Shown: positions 10,840 through 22,413 of the stretch, in pieces | Layout of the letters: every line of letters starts with the position of its first letter | Position numbering within the stretch: position 1 is the first letter of the stretch | Source of the DNA: Parapristionchus giblindavisi | Taxonomy: Eukaryota > Nematoda > Chromadorea > Rhabditida > Diplogasteridae | Direction of reading: 5' to 3' | Assembly: GCA_943737045.1 (NCBI GenBank) | Contig: CALSFV010000226.1 | Location: 868,001 to 932,000 of the forward strand | DNA length: 64,000 nt | Position numbers and translations under genes: made by a program | The notes under the pieces: generated by a model | Told to the model about the DNA's origin: nothing | Seen by the model: the letters and a program-made list of their open reading frames with translations, nothing else | Databases searched by the model: none

Positions 10840-10864
10840 CAACATTATTATCAACATTATTATA
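10764..10864. repeat. (ATT)n microsatellite before exon D of L3
   Basis: Same position relative to the exon D acceptor as in the other copies. Frames of Ile, Tyr or Asn runs across it are artefacts. Confidence 0.95.
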
Positions 10865-10934
10865 TCTGGTTCAGCACAACTCAAAGTGTATTCAATTAAT
10901 GGACGTGAACCTCTACCACCGACTTTGGAATTTT

Positions 10935-11590
10935 CAAACTAGTAGTTTACTTATCATTTTCACTAGCCGTAGACTTGCAAGTCTACGGCTAGTTAAACGT
11001 AAGTTTACTGGTGTATAAGAGGACTTTGCGCAAAACTATTTTCGGAAAATTTCGGAAAACGGAAATTTTCCGAAATTATTTTTCGGAAAATTCGGAAAAT
11101 TCCGGAAAAATCAAAATTTGCCTAAAAATACATAAATTTTCGTGTTTAAAACAATTACTGTATTATTGAAGTCAAGAAATTCACAACATCAAAAAGGAAC
11201 AAGATCAAGAACATAATGCAACAATATATCATTAGAAGTCATGACCAAGGATGGGAATGTTAGTAGCAAGGAATAGCAATTGATGAAATTACCGTACACA
11301 GGCAGATTAAATATCACGAGTGGATTATCTCCCAAGTGCCGTAATCATCGAAAAATCTACTTTCTTCTTTTTTTTCTTTAAAATTCGGAAAATTTTAAAG
11401 GTTAGGAAAATCTTTAAAAATCCGGAAAATTTTCCGATTTTTCTCGGAAAATTCGGAAAATCGGAAAACGGAAAATGCACAGCCCTTGTGTATAATACGG
11501 TAATGCATTTGGTCAAATGTTCTTTCACTTGTAGTTAACTAACAGCAAACTGCTAGTCTGTGACGTAACGTAAGTAAACTACTAGTTTGG
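10935..11590. mobile_element. Inverted-repeat element with a 32 bp perfect palindrome
   Basis: Ends read AAACTAGTAGTTTACTTA and their inverse near 11572-11590. Inside the left end is a perfect palindrome without spacer at 10962-10993. The core is a series of TTTTCCGAA / TTCGGAAAA repeats (11030-11490). Confidence 0.65.
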
Positions 11591-11829
11591 AAATACCAGA
11601 GTATTTAAGCATGCCGTGCGCACGGCGTGCATTTCAAAACGTGCAATGTAACACCACATAAGAATTTCTTCTCTAAACATACGGTATTCTTAACTATAAG
11701 ATATCTAAGCAAACGTATAATCAACGCATTCGCTATCAAGGAAAGTATACATAGACAGTCCCGGACTTCGAGATGTGACCGATAGGTCTTTCAAAAACAA
11801 AATGTTTTCATGTTGGTCAATTTTGCTGA

Positions 11830-12245
11830 CAAGGTGAGTCTTTGGAGTCTGCCTGGCATTATGAGATGGCAATGTCATAACCAGGATCAGTTTTCGATGC
11901 TGATTACGAATCCGTTTTAAGAAAGTGCCTAATCGACCTGATTTTCGAGGAAAGCGATATTTTAATTCGGAAATTCGTGTGGTTTTTTTTCGTCCGGGTG
12001 GGCTGGTGAACTCATCTATAAACTCTCGCAATAGTTTACCTTCCTTCGCCGGAACTTTCGGATGCAATCCAGATAGTTTGTGAGAGAAAAAAAAACTACA
12101 TGACTTCGAATTAACAAGCTGAATTTCAATATCGATTTTCTCAAAACCCAGGTCGATTAGGCACTTTCTGAAATCGGATTCGTAATCACCATCGAAAAAT
12201 GATTCTGGTCATGGCATTGCCGTCTCATAAGGCCAGAGGCTGACT
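11830..12245. mobile_element. Foldback element
   Basis: Sequence around 11840-12005 recurs inverted at about 12110-12240, for example GTGCCTAATCGACCTG and its inverse. A short copy of one arm is at 39104-39135. Confidence 0.6.
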
Positions 12246-12606
12246 CCACACTCCCCTTGTAATGGCGCATGGGCGCAAAGAAGTTTGAATATTTCTGACA
12301 GTTTTTTCTTACCACAATACATATGTAAATGGGGCCGAGTAATACGAGTCATGCTCACCATCATATTTCCCTGTGAAAATAACAAAGAATAAATACTTGA
12401 CCAAGAAAACAAATGACTGGGACTGTGTTGAATCAATATATTGCAAGTATTTCATTGTTAAAGTTGGAGGTCCGCGAATGCTTATATAAATCCATAACTA
12501 ATTACCTATGATAAAATATTAGCATGACCATTAATCAATCGCTTGGCGCAATGGTAAAAGTTTGTGCTAGTAAGCATAACATTTTCTCGCATTGGTATAT
12601 GTGGTT

Positions 12607-12870
12607 TACATTTGCCTTACGCTCCTACGCCGTAACGGCGTAACGTGTCACATTTCGTTGCGTATGTGTCGGCGAAAATTTTGGTTGGTTTCGTGTGGAA
12701 ATCCTGCTAGGCCATAGAATTACTGTAAAAGGTTACGGAAGTCAACCATTATTACAGTATAAGAATTGACCTTCGGGGATTTCCACACGAGATCAAACAC
12801 ACTCCAAAGTTTACTCTGGCGCATACGTAGCGAGGTGTAACACGTTACGATGTTAAGGCAAATGTAAACA
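12607..12870. mobile_element. GTTTACATTTGCC foldback MITE
   Basis: The arms start GTTTACATTTGCCTTACGC and contain palindromic CGCCGTAACGGCG. Related copies are at 25800-26230, 33050-33270 and 39400-39665. A TGGCGCAATGG tRNA A-box-like stretch lies just before it at 12543. Confidence 0.75.
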
Positions 12871-13559
12871 ACACAGTATGAGGGCACGATAGTCCTAATG
12901 GAAGTCGTAAATTGAGTAAGTTTGGATTAACAGTGGAAAATATTGCGAGCATCCCTCTTTTTCACTCTACGACCTCTTCATGACTCCCAGAGACCGGAAT
13001 TTATGTATTGTCCGTAAGCAAAAAATGCAATAAACACTCATATTTTCCAAACTACGAAGATGAAACAAAAATCAAATTTTTTTTAAATAGTAACGATCAA
13101 CCGTACATTGTCTCCTCTTGAACGCTGAAATTCATGTCGAGCTTGCTATTGTTTTGATTTCTTAACTCCTCCGTGAGCACCCGTTCTTCCTTAATACACA
13201 TTGCTAGACTTGTTCATTACCAGATAATAATTTTTTTCTATAGATCAGTTGCAGTAAATACAGCTCTAGATATAATATATCCATCAATATCTCACCTCAT
13301 GAAGAAGTTCCTTATTCTTCTCCTGGATTTCATTTCTCAAATCCTCCACGAGCCCCCGGACCTTAACATACATTCCTAGACTTTTGTTCGTTATCAGATA
13401 ATGGTTTTTTTCTTCTATAGATCAGTTGCAGTAAATCCAGCTCAAGATCCATATCCATCAATATCTTACCTCATGAAGTTCCTTCATCTTCTCCCGGAAT
13501 TCATCGAGTGTTACGGTATCCGCCCCGCTCGATACGTTCGAGATTACGGTAGCGTTCTA

Positions 13560-13580
13560 AATTATTATTATTATTACATT
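13560..13580 (-). other. 21 bp GT...TTTAG insertion in exon B (L3)
   Basis: Read on the minus strand the insertion begins GTAATA, runs on as AAT repeats and ends ATTTAG. Removing it restores the frame of this part of exon B. Copies L4, L6 and L9 have an insertion of the same length at the same site. Confidence 0.6.
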
Positions 13581-13689
13581 CTAGTATACGGTAGTCTGCG
13601 TCTCCGACGTAGTCACTGTCGGTTGCCGTTAAGGAACACAGATAAAATATCAGGTCAAGGGGCACTAGCTCGAATGATTACCGTTGAAT

Positions 13690-14330
13690 AAGAACCGACT
13701 GGACGATAACCGGAAGCTACCGGATGATAACTGAGCGTATGAGAACCCACTCAATGAGAACTGTTTGCTTAAAGGTGGAGACCCGCGAATGTTCATTCAA
13801 ATCTCTTGCATCTCGCTTATGCAAGTGTCAAGTGATATGCAAGAAGATAGAGCGTTCATACATCAGTTCCTTAGCGTACTGGTAAAGCCTCTAGCGCATG
13901 GACGCGGGTTCGAATCCTATTGCCGAACTTTCCTATTTACAAAAAGCGCGCCCTTGCTTGCGATTGCTATCATGATTCATTCATGATTCTAGCGATCAAT
14001 AAGCTGAATTAGCATAAAATAAATAGTGTACGGTATGTAACATAACTTTTACTAACTTTCTGTCTTCACAGTTTGTTCACGAAAATATTCGCGTGAGTCC
14101 ACCTTTAAGAACTGGGTTAATGAGAACCCACAGGATGATAACCCACTAAGTGAGAACTGAGCGTATTAGAACCGACCGAATGAGAACCTACTGAATGAGA
14201 ACCGACCGGATGAAAACCCGCTGAATGAGAACGTGCCGGATGAGAATACAGCGGCCAATATAAGCCAATTTTTGCGCTGATCACGGGTAGATCAGTCTGA
14301 CATTTCAAAATGTATCGGATGAGAACTCAG
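13690..14330. repeat. GATGAGAACC-type degenerate minisatellite
   Basis: Units of about 15 bp (GATGAGAACCGACCG and variants) lie at 13690-13765 and 14110-14330, interrupted by the TTAA element at 13773-14104. A related array is at 42700-42930. Confidence 0.8.
13773..14104. mobile_element. Full-length TTAA element with tRNA-like core
   Basis: The 332 bp unit is flanked by TTAA (13769-13772 and 14105-14108) with ends AGGTGGAGACCCGCGAATG and their near inverse. It carries an A box (TAGCGTACTGG) and a perfect B box (GGTTCGAATCC) between about 13872 and 13918. Relatives are at 16337, 23561, 29013, 44508 and 45661. Confidence 0.8.
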
Positions 14331-14334
14331 CGGT

Positions 14335-14610
14335 CATTCTATGAAAAAAATGTTCTAAAGTTGTCAAATCTATCGAGCATTGATGAAGCAAGCACCAAAT
14401 GGTAACCCAGACGCCAGGACGCCGGCGCCGGTGCCCAAATAAAAAAATGGTCTAATGTTTTCAAATCGATCGAGCATTGATAAAAAAGTACCAGAACAAT
14501 TTTTTATTTGGGCGTCGGCGGCGGCGTCTTGACGCCTGGGTTACCATTTGGTGCTTGTTTAATGCTCAATCGATTTGACAACTTTAGAACAATTTTTTTC
14601 ATAAAATGAT
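14335..14610. mobile_element. Foldback element with GC-rich core
   Basis: Arms containing ACCAAATGGTAACCCAGACG and the inverse surround GGCGCCGG-like sequence. No gene is seen. Confidence 0.65.
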
Positions 14611-14661
14611 CGCTGACTAGGGAATGGTTCGTAAAGGGTACGAAATTACGGTGTGTGACTA

Positions 14662-15630
14662 TTAGGTTGTCGGGAAAGTCTTGACAACTTTTTCGATCGT
14701 TTATTTCTCGAAGCAAACAGGAGTACGTTATGGGTTATATGCTCCATCATGATCAACAAATGTAGTGCCAACGTTCGGTCAATGTGTGATTTCCCTCTTT
14801 GTAGAACCCAGCTGAGCGCGAAGTAAAATATTGCTTGAGTGCAGACTCGACACTTCCACGGGACTTGAAGGTCCTATCTCGAAGGGCACGGGTCAGGCTT
14901 GCGAAAAGCTAGTAACCCGACGGGGCCAAGCCAGGAGAATACGGGGGGTGTGGGAGAACCATCCATCCATATACGGCCAGTTCCTGCCTGACTTTATTGA
15001 AGACATGGGGACGGGGGTAATAGTGGTGATAAAATACTTTTTTTGTTCTTCTGGCTTGAAAGATCGACTGCCTTCATCATATTCCGTAGTTGTGTGACGC
15101 ACTTGGACCTGGTAATTGTCATGCCCTCGGGGAGCAGCTTCCTGCTGATCACACCATCCATTCCCCACCACACTGACAACATGGGTTTTTGGGGGCGCAG
15201 GTTAGGTTTGGGGGCATCCTGTGGTGTCTCTCGTTCTTCAACCCTCTCGGCTCACCTGTGGTTGTTATCGTAGTAGACCCACGCTTCATCCCCCGTTATG
15301 AGACGGTCCAGCCATCGATCCCTAGAGTGGAGAGTGGGGTGGGTAATGGGGTGGGTAAACTGTCATAAAAAAATTTCAGGAGGGTATCCGAATCCTTCGT
15401 TGTGGTGTCGGATAGGAAGAGGTAAAGTGGAACATGACGGTTGTGAAAAGCACTAATGTTATACATCGTTGCTCAACTAGAGCCTGACTGATGTGAATGG
15501 AATGGGGAGTTGTTTACTGCAAAGTCCCGTCACTGCTTGGTATACACTAGTAACGAGAGAAACCCAAAGTGCAACTGCGACACACAGTAGAAAGACAAAC
15601 ATATGTGTCAAGACTTTCCCGACAACCTAA
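14662..15630. mobile_element. Mariner-like element, 969 bp, decayed
   Basis: It is flanked by TA. Terminal inverted repeats read TTAGGTTGTCGGGAAAGTC. It is shorter than a typical mariner (about 1.3 kb) and has lost most of the N-terminal DNA-binding part of the transposase. Confidence 0.9.
14700..15310 (-). pseudogene. Mariner transposase catalytic domain remnant
   Basis: On the minus strand the order is LITGDEAWVYYDNNHR near 15305-15255 (first Asp of the mariner DDD catalytic triad region), LSVWWGMDGVI near 15180, and LPHPPYSPGLAPSGY near 14960-14920, the stretch around the last catalytic Asp, here Gly. Stops and frameshifts separate them, and the usual HDNARPH stretch is not intact. It is the minus-strand gene of the element at 14662-15630 and is not functional. 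Confidence 0.85.
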
Positions 15631-15639
15631 TACCATGGC

Positions 15640-16195
15640 GATAATAAGCATGGCCGACTTAGTAAGAATCAACTTTCAAAGTCTGTTATTTATCGATTTT
15701 AAAAACCCGGCGCATGTACGCCGCACGGTTGAAAATGATTGTCCCACCCTTCAATGGGGAAGGGAGAGGCAATCATTTTCAAAGACGGAAGAGTGGGCTC
15801 AATATCACAACCGAGCTGTAGTATGTGGTAAGTGCCCGTGGTCATTACTTTTTGCACACGACTTCGATTCCACCGAGAACTTTTTATGACTGTGTAATAA
15901 TTTAACAATGAATGCGGATGTTTCAATGCTAATAAATTCCAAAATTTCTATTTATTTCGGTTTTTGCTACTTTTTTCAGTGTTTTTGTTTTTCTCCTCTT
16001 CGTTGCGAATCTGTAGAAAATCAGATACTATTAACAACTTTATGGAATTCATAGAAAACATTAGCATAAGTGTTCAACAAATTAAGTATTACTGAATTAT
16101 GACATATCAACAGCGATGAGACTCGATAAAGAAGCATTTGAAACAATGAGATTTACAACAATGAGGGCAGATAACACAGCCGATGGAACCCCCTT
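15640..16195. other. No gene recognised
   Basis: A short inverted pair (GTTGAAAATGATTGTCCCACC near 15727 and AATCATTTTCAAAGACGG near 15770) is the only structure seen. Confidence 0.4.
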
Positions 16196-16332
16196 TATGC
16201 TTTCTCTCTCTGGTCTCTCTCAAATTAGAGTAGTCTATAAATCTATCTAATATCACTTATTAACGATCTAATGAGCCCGATATATGACTTGTAGATTCAA
16301 TAAGAATAATGCGCAAATCGATTGAATATTGA
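16196..16332 (-). repeat. Orphan piece of cassette-family 5' flank
   Basis: TTTCTCTCTCTGGTCTCTCT through to ATTGAATATTGATTAA matches the flanks upstream of the exon-A genes and ends at the same TTAA site. The first cassette that should follow is missing. Confidence 0.65.
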
Positions 16333-16336
16333 TTAA

Positions 16337-16590
16337 AGATGGAGGCCCTCGAATGTCTATGCAAATGCTTAAAATATCGGATATGCAAGGGATAACTGAT
16401 ATGCAAGAAATTAACATGACCATTCATCTATCCCATGGCGTAGTGGTAAAAGTGCTGCCTAGAGACCGTAACGTCGCGGGTTCGAAACCTATTGCCGATC
16501 CTTCTTATTTTCAAAATTTCGCGCCTTTCCTTGCCATCAAGCATGATTCAGTCATGATCCCAGTGATTATTAAGCTCAATTAGCATAAAG
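16337..16590. mobile_element. TTAA element with tRNA-like core, 3' end lost
   Basis: It starts after TTAA with AGATGGAGGCCCTCGAATG. At 16431-16500 it has a perfect A box (TGGCGTAGTGG) and a good B box (GGTTCGAAACC). It runs into the gypsy remnant without a visible right end. Confidence 0.75.
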
Positions 16591-17170
16591 CTTTCGCTTG
16601 AATATATCAACGAACCGTTCTGCTTGACCATTTGACTGAGGATGATATGGTGGAGTGAGGACATGATTGATACCGTACTTGTTACAGTATTCTCGGAAAT
16701 CACTTGAAGTGAATTGTGTTCCGTTACCACTGACAAATGTTTCTGGAAAACCATGTATGTAATCAGATATGAACTTGTGAATGTGTGTGATGGTAGAATT
16801 AGTAGTTGTCCTATCCATTCTATTACTTCAGACCATTTACTGTGTGCATCTACGATAATCAAGCAATATTTTCCATTCATAGGTCCTGCGAAATCAACGT
16901 GAATTCGCTACACTGGTCTATCAGTTGATGGCCATGGTTCAAATGGTACCTTGATTGGATTCTTGATTTGGTTCATTACTAGTTGATCTTCAACTTCATT
17001 CTGTAACGATCTGATCTCAGTTTCCAGAACCAATCAGTTCCGATTAAATTAATAGGTGAGTCTGTAACATAGACAAATCCCCTATTCTCATCATTCATAT
17101 ATTTCATTCTACAATGAAACTTTCCGAGTATGGATACACCTGTGCTATTTGCACACTTTGCCAAAATATT
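16576..17170 (-). pseudogene. Ty3/gypsy-type retrotransposon remnant: protease end joined to integrase
   Basis: Reading leftward, 17164 to about 17030 encodes the end of a retropepsin-like domain (VTDSPINLIGTDWF). It is followed within about 60 codons by NPIKVPFEPWPSTDRPV and the start of the integrase core (IHVDFAGPMNG, then [10 protein letters not shown]). The core continues in another frame with [15 protein letters not shown], where Gly replaces the expected second catalytic Asp, and ends [17 protein letters not shown]. Reverse transcriptase and RNase H are absent, so the element is internally deleted and frameshifted. No LTR is visible. Confidence 0.8.
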
Positions 17171-17264
17171 GAGTTTTTTTTTGTTTGTGTTCTGGATACA
17201 GCGAAGTACGGAATATCAGTTGTAGAAATACACGGATTCCTCTTGTGTAAAGCTTCAAATTGCA

Positions 17265-17736
17265 GAATCGACATTCATTTATATATATTTTTCTGGTTTC
17301 AATTAATTTATTCAATCAGCCGCCGTACCAATTCATTTTTTAAAACTTTTCTGAAGTAATTTTTTTTCTCTCTTCATTTTCCTTTGCTCTCACGTTTTAT
17401 TCCATTCTCATTTACGATAGATTTCCGATCAAAGGATAAACATTAACGATAAAGTTCAAAGATCAATCATACAAGTTACTCATTATGTTGGAGAATAACC
17501 GAAAAACGAAAATGGGCGGAGCCAATATTAACATTAAAATGAAATATTTTATAAAACTCTTCTCGAGCTTCTTATAGGAAATTTAAAATGTGAGCACTTC
17601 GATTGTGATGGAGTGGATTAGTAATATTATATTTTATTGGAATGAGAAGAGATCAAGGTGAATAGTGTGAACATTACAACAAGGTTTGAATCAATAACAA
17701 CAGAAGTTGTATAACAACTGAAACAGCGAGAAGATC
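17265..17736. repeat. 3' flank of the second-cassette unit L4
   Basis: Matches the flanks at 10020, 24830 and 38570. Confidence 0.75.
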
Positions 17737-17928
17737 TCATACTCTTATTCCGGACGGCTGACTTTTTCCTTCGAATAAAACGAAGACGATTAAGGCGATG
17801 AGAATGACGACACATATGACGAGGATGGGAATGACGAATGGTCTTTGAGCTTTCCATTTTTTCTCTTTTTCTTCCGCTTCTTTTCGCTTCTCGTCCTCCT
17901 TCTGTGATACGATGGCACGTTTTCTGGA

Positions 17929-18132
<204 letters not shown>

Positions 18133-18743
18133 CTGGTTCAGCACAACTCAAAGTCTATTCAACGAATGGAAGCTCAACTCTACCACCTATTTATGTTGCA
18201 GGCATGAAGAGGTGTAAATCCATAACAAATTATTATACCTATGATATGAAGTATACAATACTATTAGGTTGTACCATAAGTCTTTGTGCGTTTGGTAGCG
18301 CTGTGTTTACACTTTTGTTTCACGCTTCGTTTTCAACGGAGCTCTCTGTAGTGGTGCATATCACTAACTAATGTCCCCACCTACACAACCCACAGAACCA
18401 TAGATTCGGACGTCTGTTTAATGATGAGTATGCCTCGCCTGTTTGTCAAAAATGAAAATCTAGTTCTAAAGACCAATTTGTTCCCGGCTCTCTCTCGCCT
18501 CAATTTTACCAAAATCAATGAACATCTAGGTTAGGTGTGCCCTACATATGTCCCATCCAATCATACGCTGACCAATTGCTTGCATAAATTTAAAATCAGA
18601 AATTATATTATAAAAGAGAAGAATGATCACTTCGGAAATTTGAGTAGCGCTTCTTGTCTTAAAGAAGTGCGACACATGTGATACCCGACGTTAAATGTCT
18701 GCCACACTTGGATCAACCACACCCATTATTTCATTAGAATTAA

Positions 18744-19030
18744 AGATGGAGACCCACGAGTTTTTTCGTAATAAGACTGTTCGGATAGAATAATAGAGAT
18801 TCATCATACGAATCGAAAGACATATCTGATATTGATTCCCGATATGTTTAAAGCTCACTATGCGCATTGAAAGTACAACTTTCGAGGCATGTAGAGAGTG
18901 CTCATCGAATTTGCATACTTTCTCTCTCATTTTCTCATTGTCCCTTACGCCAATTGCCATATAATATTAACAATAGCCAACATGCTTATCGTGGCGGGAG
19001 TCAGTCATGCCAACTCATGGGTCCCCTTCT
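18744..19030. mobile_element. TTAA element nested in the mariner
   Basis: 287 bp, flanked by TTAA (18740-18743 and 19031-19034), with ends AGATGGAGACCCACGAG and the inverse of AGAAGGGGACCCATGAG. Confidence 0.8.
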
Positions 19031-19251
19031 TTAAGGAATCTTTAAAAAGCAAAAAAATTGTGTAGACTAATATTGGTGATTTGACTGAAATTTGAATAAA
19101 ATCGCGGATTGGGACCTCTACCTCTTTTATTTTTCTAAAAGAACAAGCGCCTGAGTTGACAATCTGGTAGCTAGATTGAAGAGATGGATCATTCGCAATA
19201 ACAGTGTGCGTATTAGCCAGTGAATTTGAAAAAGAGAGAAACTACAATCGA

Positions 19252-19906
19252 TCACTAACAAGGGAAGCACCAGTTGCGACGGAAACGATTCTGAAAGGGA
19301 CCCACATAGGTAGTTAGGGTTGGGGGGGACCGACAAAACTGTTTTCAAAAGCTGCACCTAATAATCGATAATATCGACTAATGATTGTCCACCACCCTCA
19401 AGAAATCCTTGCCGCAAAGCCTACATTTTCTGAAAAGGCAGCGATTATCCATGTGAATAGGATGCACTCTTTTTCCCAAGTGTGAGAAGCCGTTTTGCTT
19501 CGAATGTTTGCACCAATGCTGATTATTTAGGTGTAGTTCCTCTTATATATATCTTCACTCACCGCATTCTATATGAATGATAAAGCACTGAAATGTCGAT
19601 AAAACAATGAAAATGAAGTTGAGGAAGTTTGTAAAAATCAGCAAAAGAGTAATGACAGAGACGGGAATCGAACAATGGGTTATAGGAGTGCTAGTGTGAT
19701 GCGCTCCCGGTTGAGCCGCCGAGGCTGCTGTATGCTACATGTTGCATCTCCTTCGGTATTTAAGCGTCGCGTGCATCGCTCGATATTATCGATTAGTAGG
19801 TCCGCGGTGCAGCTTTTGAAAACAGTTTTGTCGGTCCCCCTCAACACTAACTACCCATATGGGTCCCTTACAGAATTGGTTCCGTTGCAACTGGTGCTTC
19901 CCTTGT
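19252..19906. mobile_element. Inverted-repeat element with ACAAGGGAAGCACC ends
   Basis: About 120 bp arms (TTTTGAAAACAGTTTTGTCG and related) surround a tRNA-like module at 19655-19735. A fragment of the arm is at about 43010-43110. Confidence 0.7.
19655..19735 (-). other. tRNA-like module
   Basis: On the minus strand a CGGCGGCTCAACCGGGAGCG A-box region and TGTTCGATTCCCGTC B box occur at tRNA-like spacing, with no acceptor stem visible. Confidence 0.5.
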
Positions 19907-20959
19907 AAACCTGAAAACGTCAGAAATTGGAGATGCTGCATGTTCAAAGAAGTTTGAAAGAAGCCAATGAATTGCATGCGTTGAGGTCACTGGTATAATC
20001 GGCGACCTCTATTCAAAACAACTACAAGATTTGAAGCCGTAGCTCTTATCGCCGCGTCCACAGCGGTATCAAATGTTTCTTCTTTACGGCTCCGTTCGAA
20101 CCGACAAAATTCAACTTGTTCTGTTAAGACAGCCGAATTTTTCTGGCGCATACTACCTGTTCCTCCTTATTCTCCAGACCTTACTCTCACAGGTCGCTAC
20201 TTTAGTTAAGGCGCCCAACTTGCTTTATTAAATAAAAAAATTATTAACAAACAAGATATCGAAAAGTGGTTGTCCTCAAAGTAGCCACAACAACCCAAAT
20301 TTTTCTAAAAGCACTGAGCCCACTGTGTGGCTGGAATATATCAAGGAGTCATCCACCACAACAGCGAATAAATTCATCCTTAATGTCGTCGATAAAGGAA
20401 GATAATTTAATTTGAATGTGCACTTCAAAAAGCACAAAGACTTATGGTACAACCTAATATATTAGCATGGCCATTCATCAATCGCTTGGCGCAATGGTAA
20501 AAGCTTGAACATATTCCATTTTGAAAACCTATCGAATGGAATATGTGTCATCTCGAAGTCTTCGATTGTCTAAAAAACTCTCCGTGAGCATTTGTTCACT
20601 CACTTTAGAAAGAGGATCAGAATTTTGTTTTGCCGACACACTTTCGAAAAATGGAAAAAAAAAAAAGGAAAAACCGGAAATTCGAAAAAAAAATGCTCTA
20701 AACAGTCAAAATATTAAGTTGATAAGTCTTGTCGCATTTTGGAGTGCTATGTTTATGTTATCACTGCTCAGTCATACGTTATCAATTACCCCGTCCGTTC
20801 TGGCAGTAAACAAGCTACTACTACTAATCTTTGAGCGCAGTAGTGAATTGTACCCACACCGAGTCTAGTAGCAGAAATGCCTCTTCAATTCATTCCCAGT
20901 TTTGTGCACATGTGACAAGTCACGTTGTTTTCTTCCTATTTTAGCTCAAAGATCCCGAT

Positions 20960-21120
20960 GTCTACATCCGTATGGCGGTAGTATACAACACTAACAAAAG
21001 GCACTTAGTGCGCGCACTGTGCAACATTGGTTCAAACGCTTCGAAGAAGGGAGTACGGCGTCAAAGGTCCGAACTACCTGGACTTGGACGTGCTGGAGCA
21101 TCACGTCCAAGCGGACCCCT
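20960..21120 (+). pseudogene. Mariner transposase helix-turn-helix remnant
   Basis: One frame reads RTVQHWFKRFEEGSTASK, the typical mariner N-terminal helix-turn-helix end (Val-Gln-x-Trp-Phe-Lys-Arg-Phe). It is separate from the element ending at 20457. The rest of the transposase is not seen. Confidence 0.65.
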
Positions 21121-22180
21121 ATGCTACCACCCGTGTCTTTTATTGTTCGCTATGATTTTTGATCATTATTCTGTTCGTGTTTCATTGTTTCCGAAAGTAA
21201 TTGTTAATACAAGGCTGATTTTTTTTAATGAAAATTCGTTTTAGAGAGATTTTCCTATAAAAGTGTAATAAATAATCATATATTTCGTTTCAAACTAATT
21301 GCAAGAAGATGAGACAAAAATAAAATTTTTGTTTAAACAGTAGTGATCAACCGTACATTGTCTCCTCTGTAACGCTGCAATTCTCTCCTGCCTTGCTGTT
21401 GTATTGATTTCTTAACTCCTCCGTGAGCTCCCGGACTTCCTTAATATACATTCCTAGACTTTTGTTCACTACCAGGTAATAGTTTTTTTAGTTACAGTAA
21501 ATCCAGCTCTAGATATAACATATCCATTAATATCTTACCTCATGAAGAAGTTCCTTATTCTTCTCCTGGATTTCATTTCTCAAATCCTCCGCGAGCCCCC
21601 GGACTTCCTTAACATACATTTCTAGACTATTGTTCGTTATCAGGTAATAGTTTTTTTCGTTATAGATCAGTTGGAGTAAATCCAGCTCTGGATATAATAT
21701 ATCCATCAATATCTTACCTCATGAAGAAGTTGCTTCATCTCCTTCCGGATTTCATCGAGGGTTACGGTATCCGCCCCACTCGATATGTTTGAGATTACGG
21801 TAGAGTTCTAAATTATTAATATTATTACATTCTCGGATACGGTAGTCTGCGTCTCCGACGTAGTCAATGTCGGTTGATGTTAAGGAACACAGATAAAATA
21901 TCAGATCGAGGGATAGGTGGAATGAGAGAAGATCGGATAGACTAAGAAGACTGATCTGTGGTTTTGCGCAGGCCGAATACAGGCCTCAATGCTCACGCTT
22001 TTCCATGCTCTCTCGTCATCTTCCTCTCTGCACACTCGCACTTTATTACACTCTCTCATTGGTCGACCCTTTATGCTTTCTCTCTCTGGTCTCTCTCAAA
22101 TTAGATTTCAAATTAGATAACAACAAGATTTGAATCAATAAAAAAAACATTTGTATAAGAACTGAAACGGCGAGAATATC

Positions 22181-22355
22181 TCATACTTTTATTCCGGATG
22201 GCTGACGATTTCCTCCACAGATAATGGTTGCGATTGAGGCGAGAATAAGGAACAGACCGAAAGCGAGTAATATATAGGCAAATACTAGATGCTTCTTATT
22301 GCTGGACTCATCGTCGATCTTGAGCGAGACGAAGGCACGTTTTCTTGAAGGAAAA

Positions 22356-22413
<58 letters not shown>

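Larger units (their letters stand above)
10601..13625 (-). pseudogene. Second-cassette copy L3, decayed
   Basis: The exons are B 13625-13470, C1 13361-13296 (22 codons, VRGLVEDLRNEIQEKNKE...), C2 13189-13107 and D 10754-10601. D reads KRALVSHKQDEKRKEEEE, then a membrane segment, and stops earlier than its relatives. Exon B holds the 21 bp GT...TTTAG insertion and an in-frame TAG just before it (codons TAC TAG), and its acceptor is CGG where AG is expected. There is no exon A. The C2-D intron is about 2.3 kb and filled with inverted-repeat elements. The partner first cassette is missing. The copy is probably not functional. Confidence 0.65.
18264..20457. mobile_element. Mariner-like element with nested insertions
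   Basis: It is flanked by TA, with ends TTAGGTTGTACCATAAGTC and their inverse. The right part (about 20150-20290, plus strand) still reads PVPPYSPDLTLTGRYF and NKQDIEKWLSSK, the mariner YSPDL motif and downstream helix, with stops elsewhere. Nested are elements at 18744-19030 and about 19252-19906. Confidence 0.8.
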
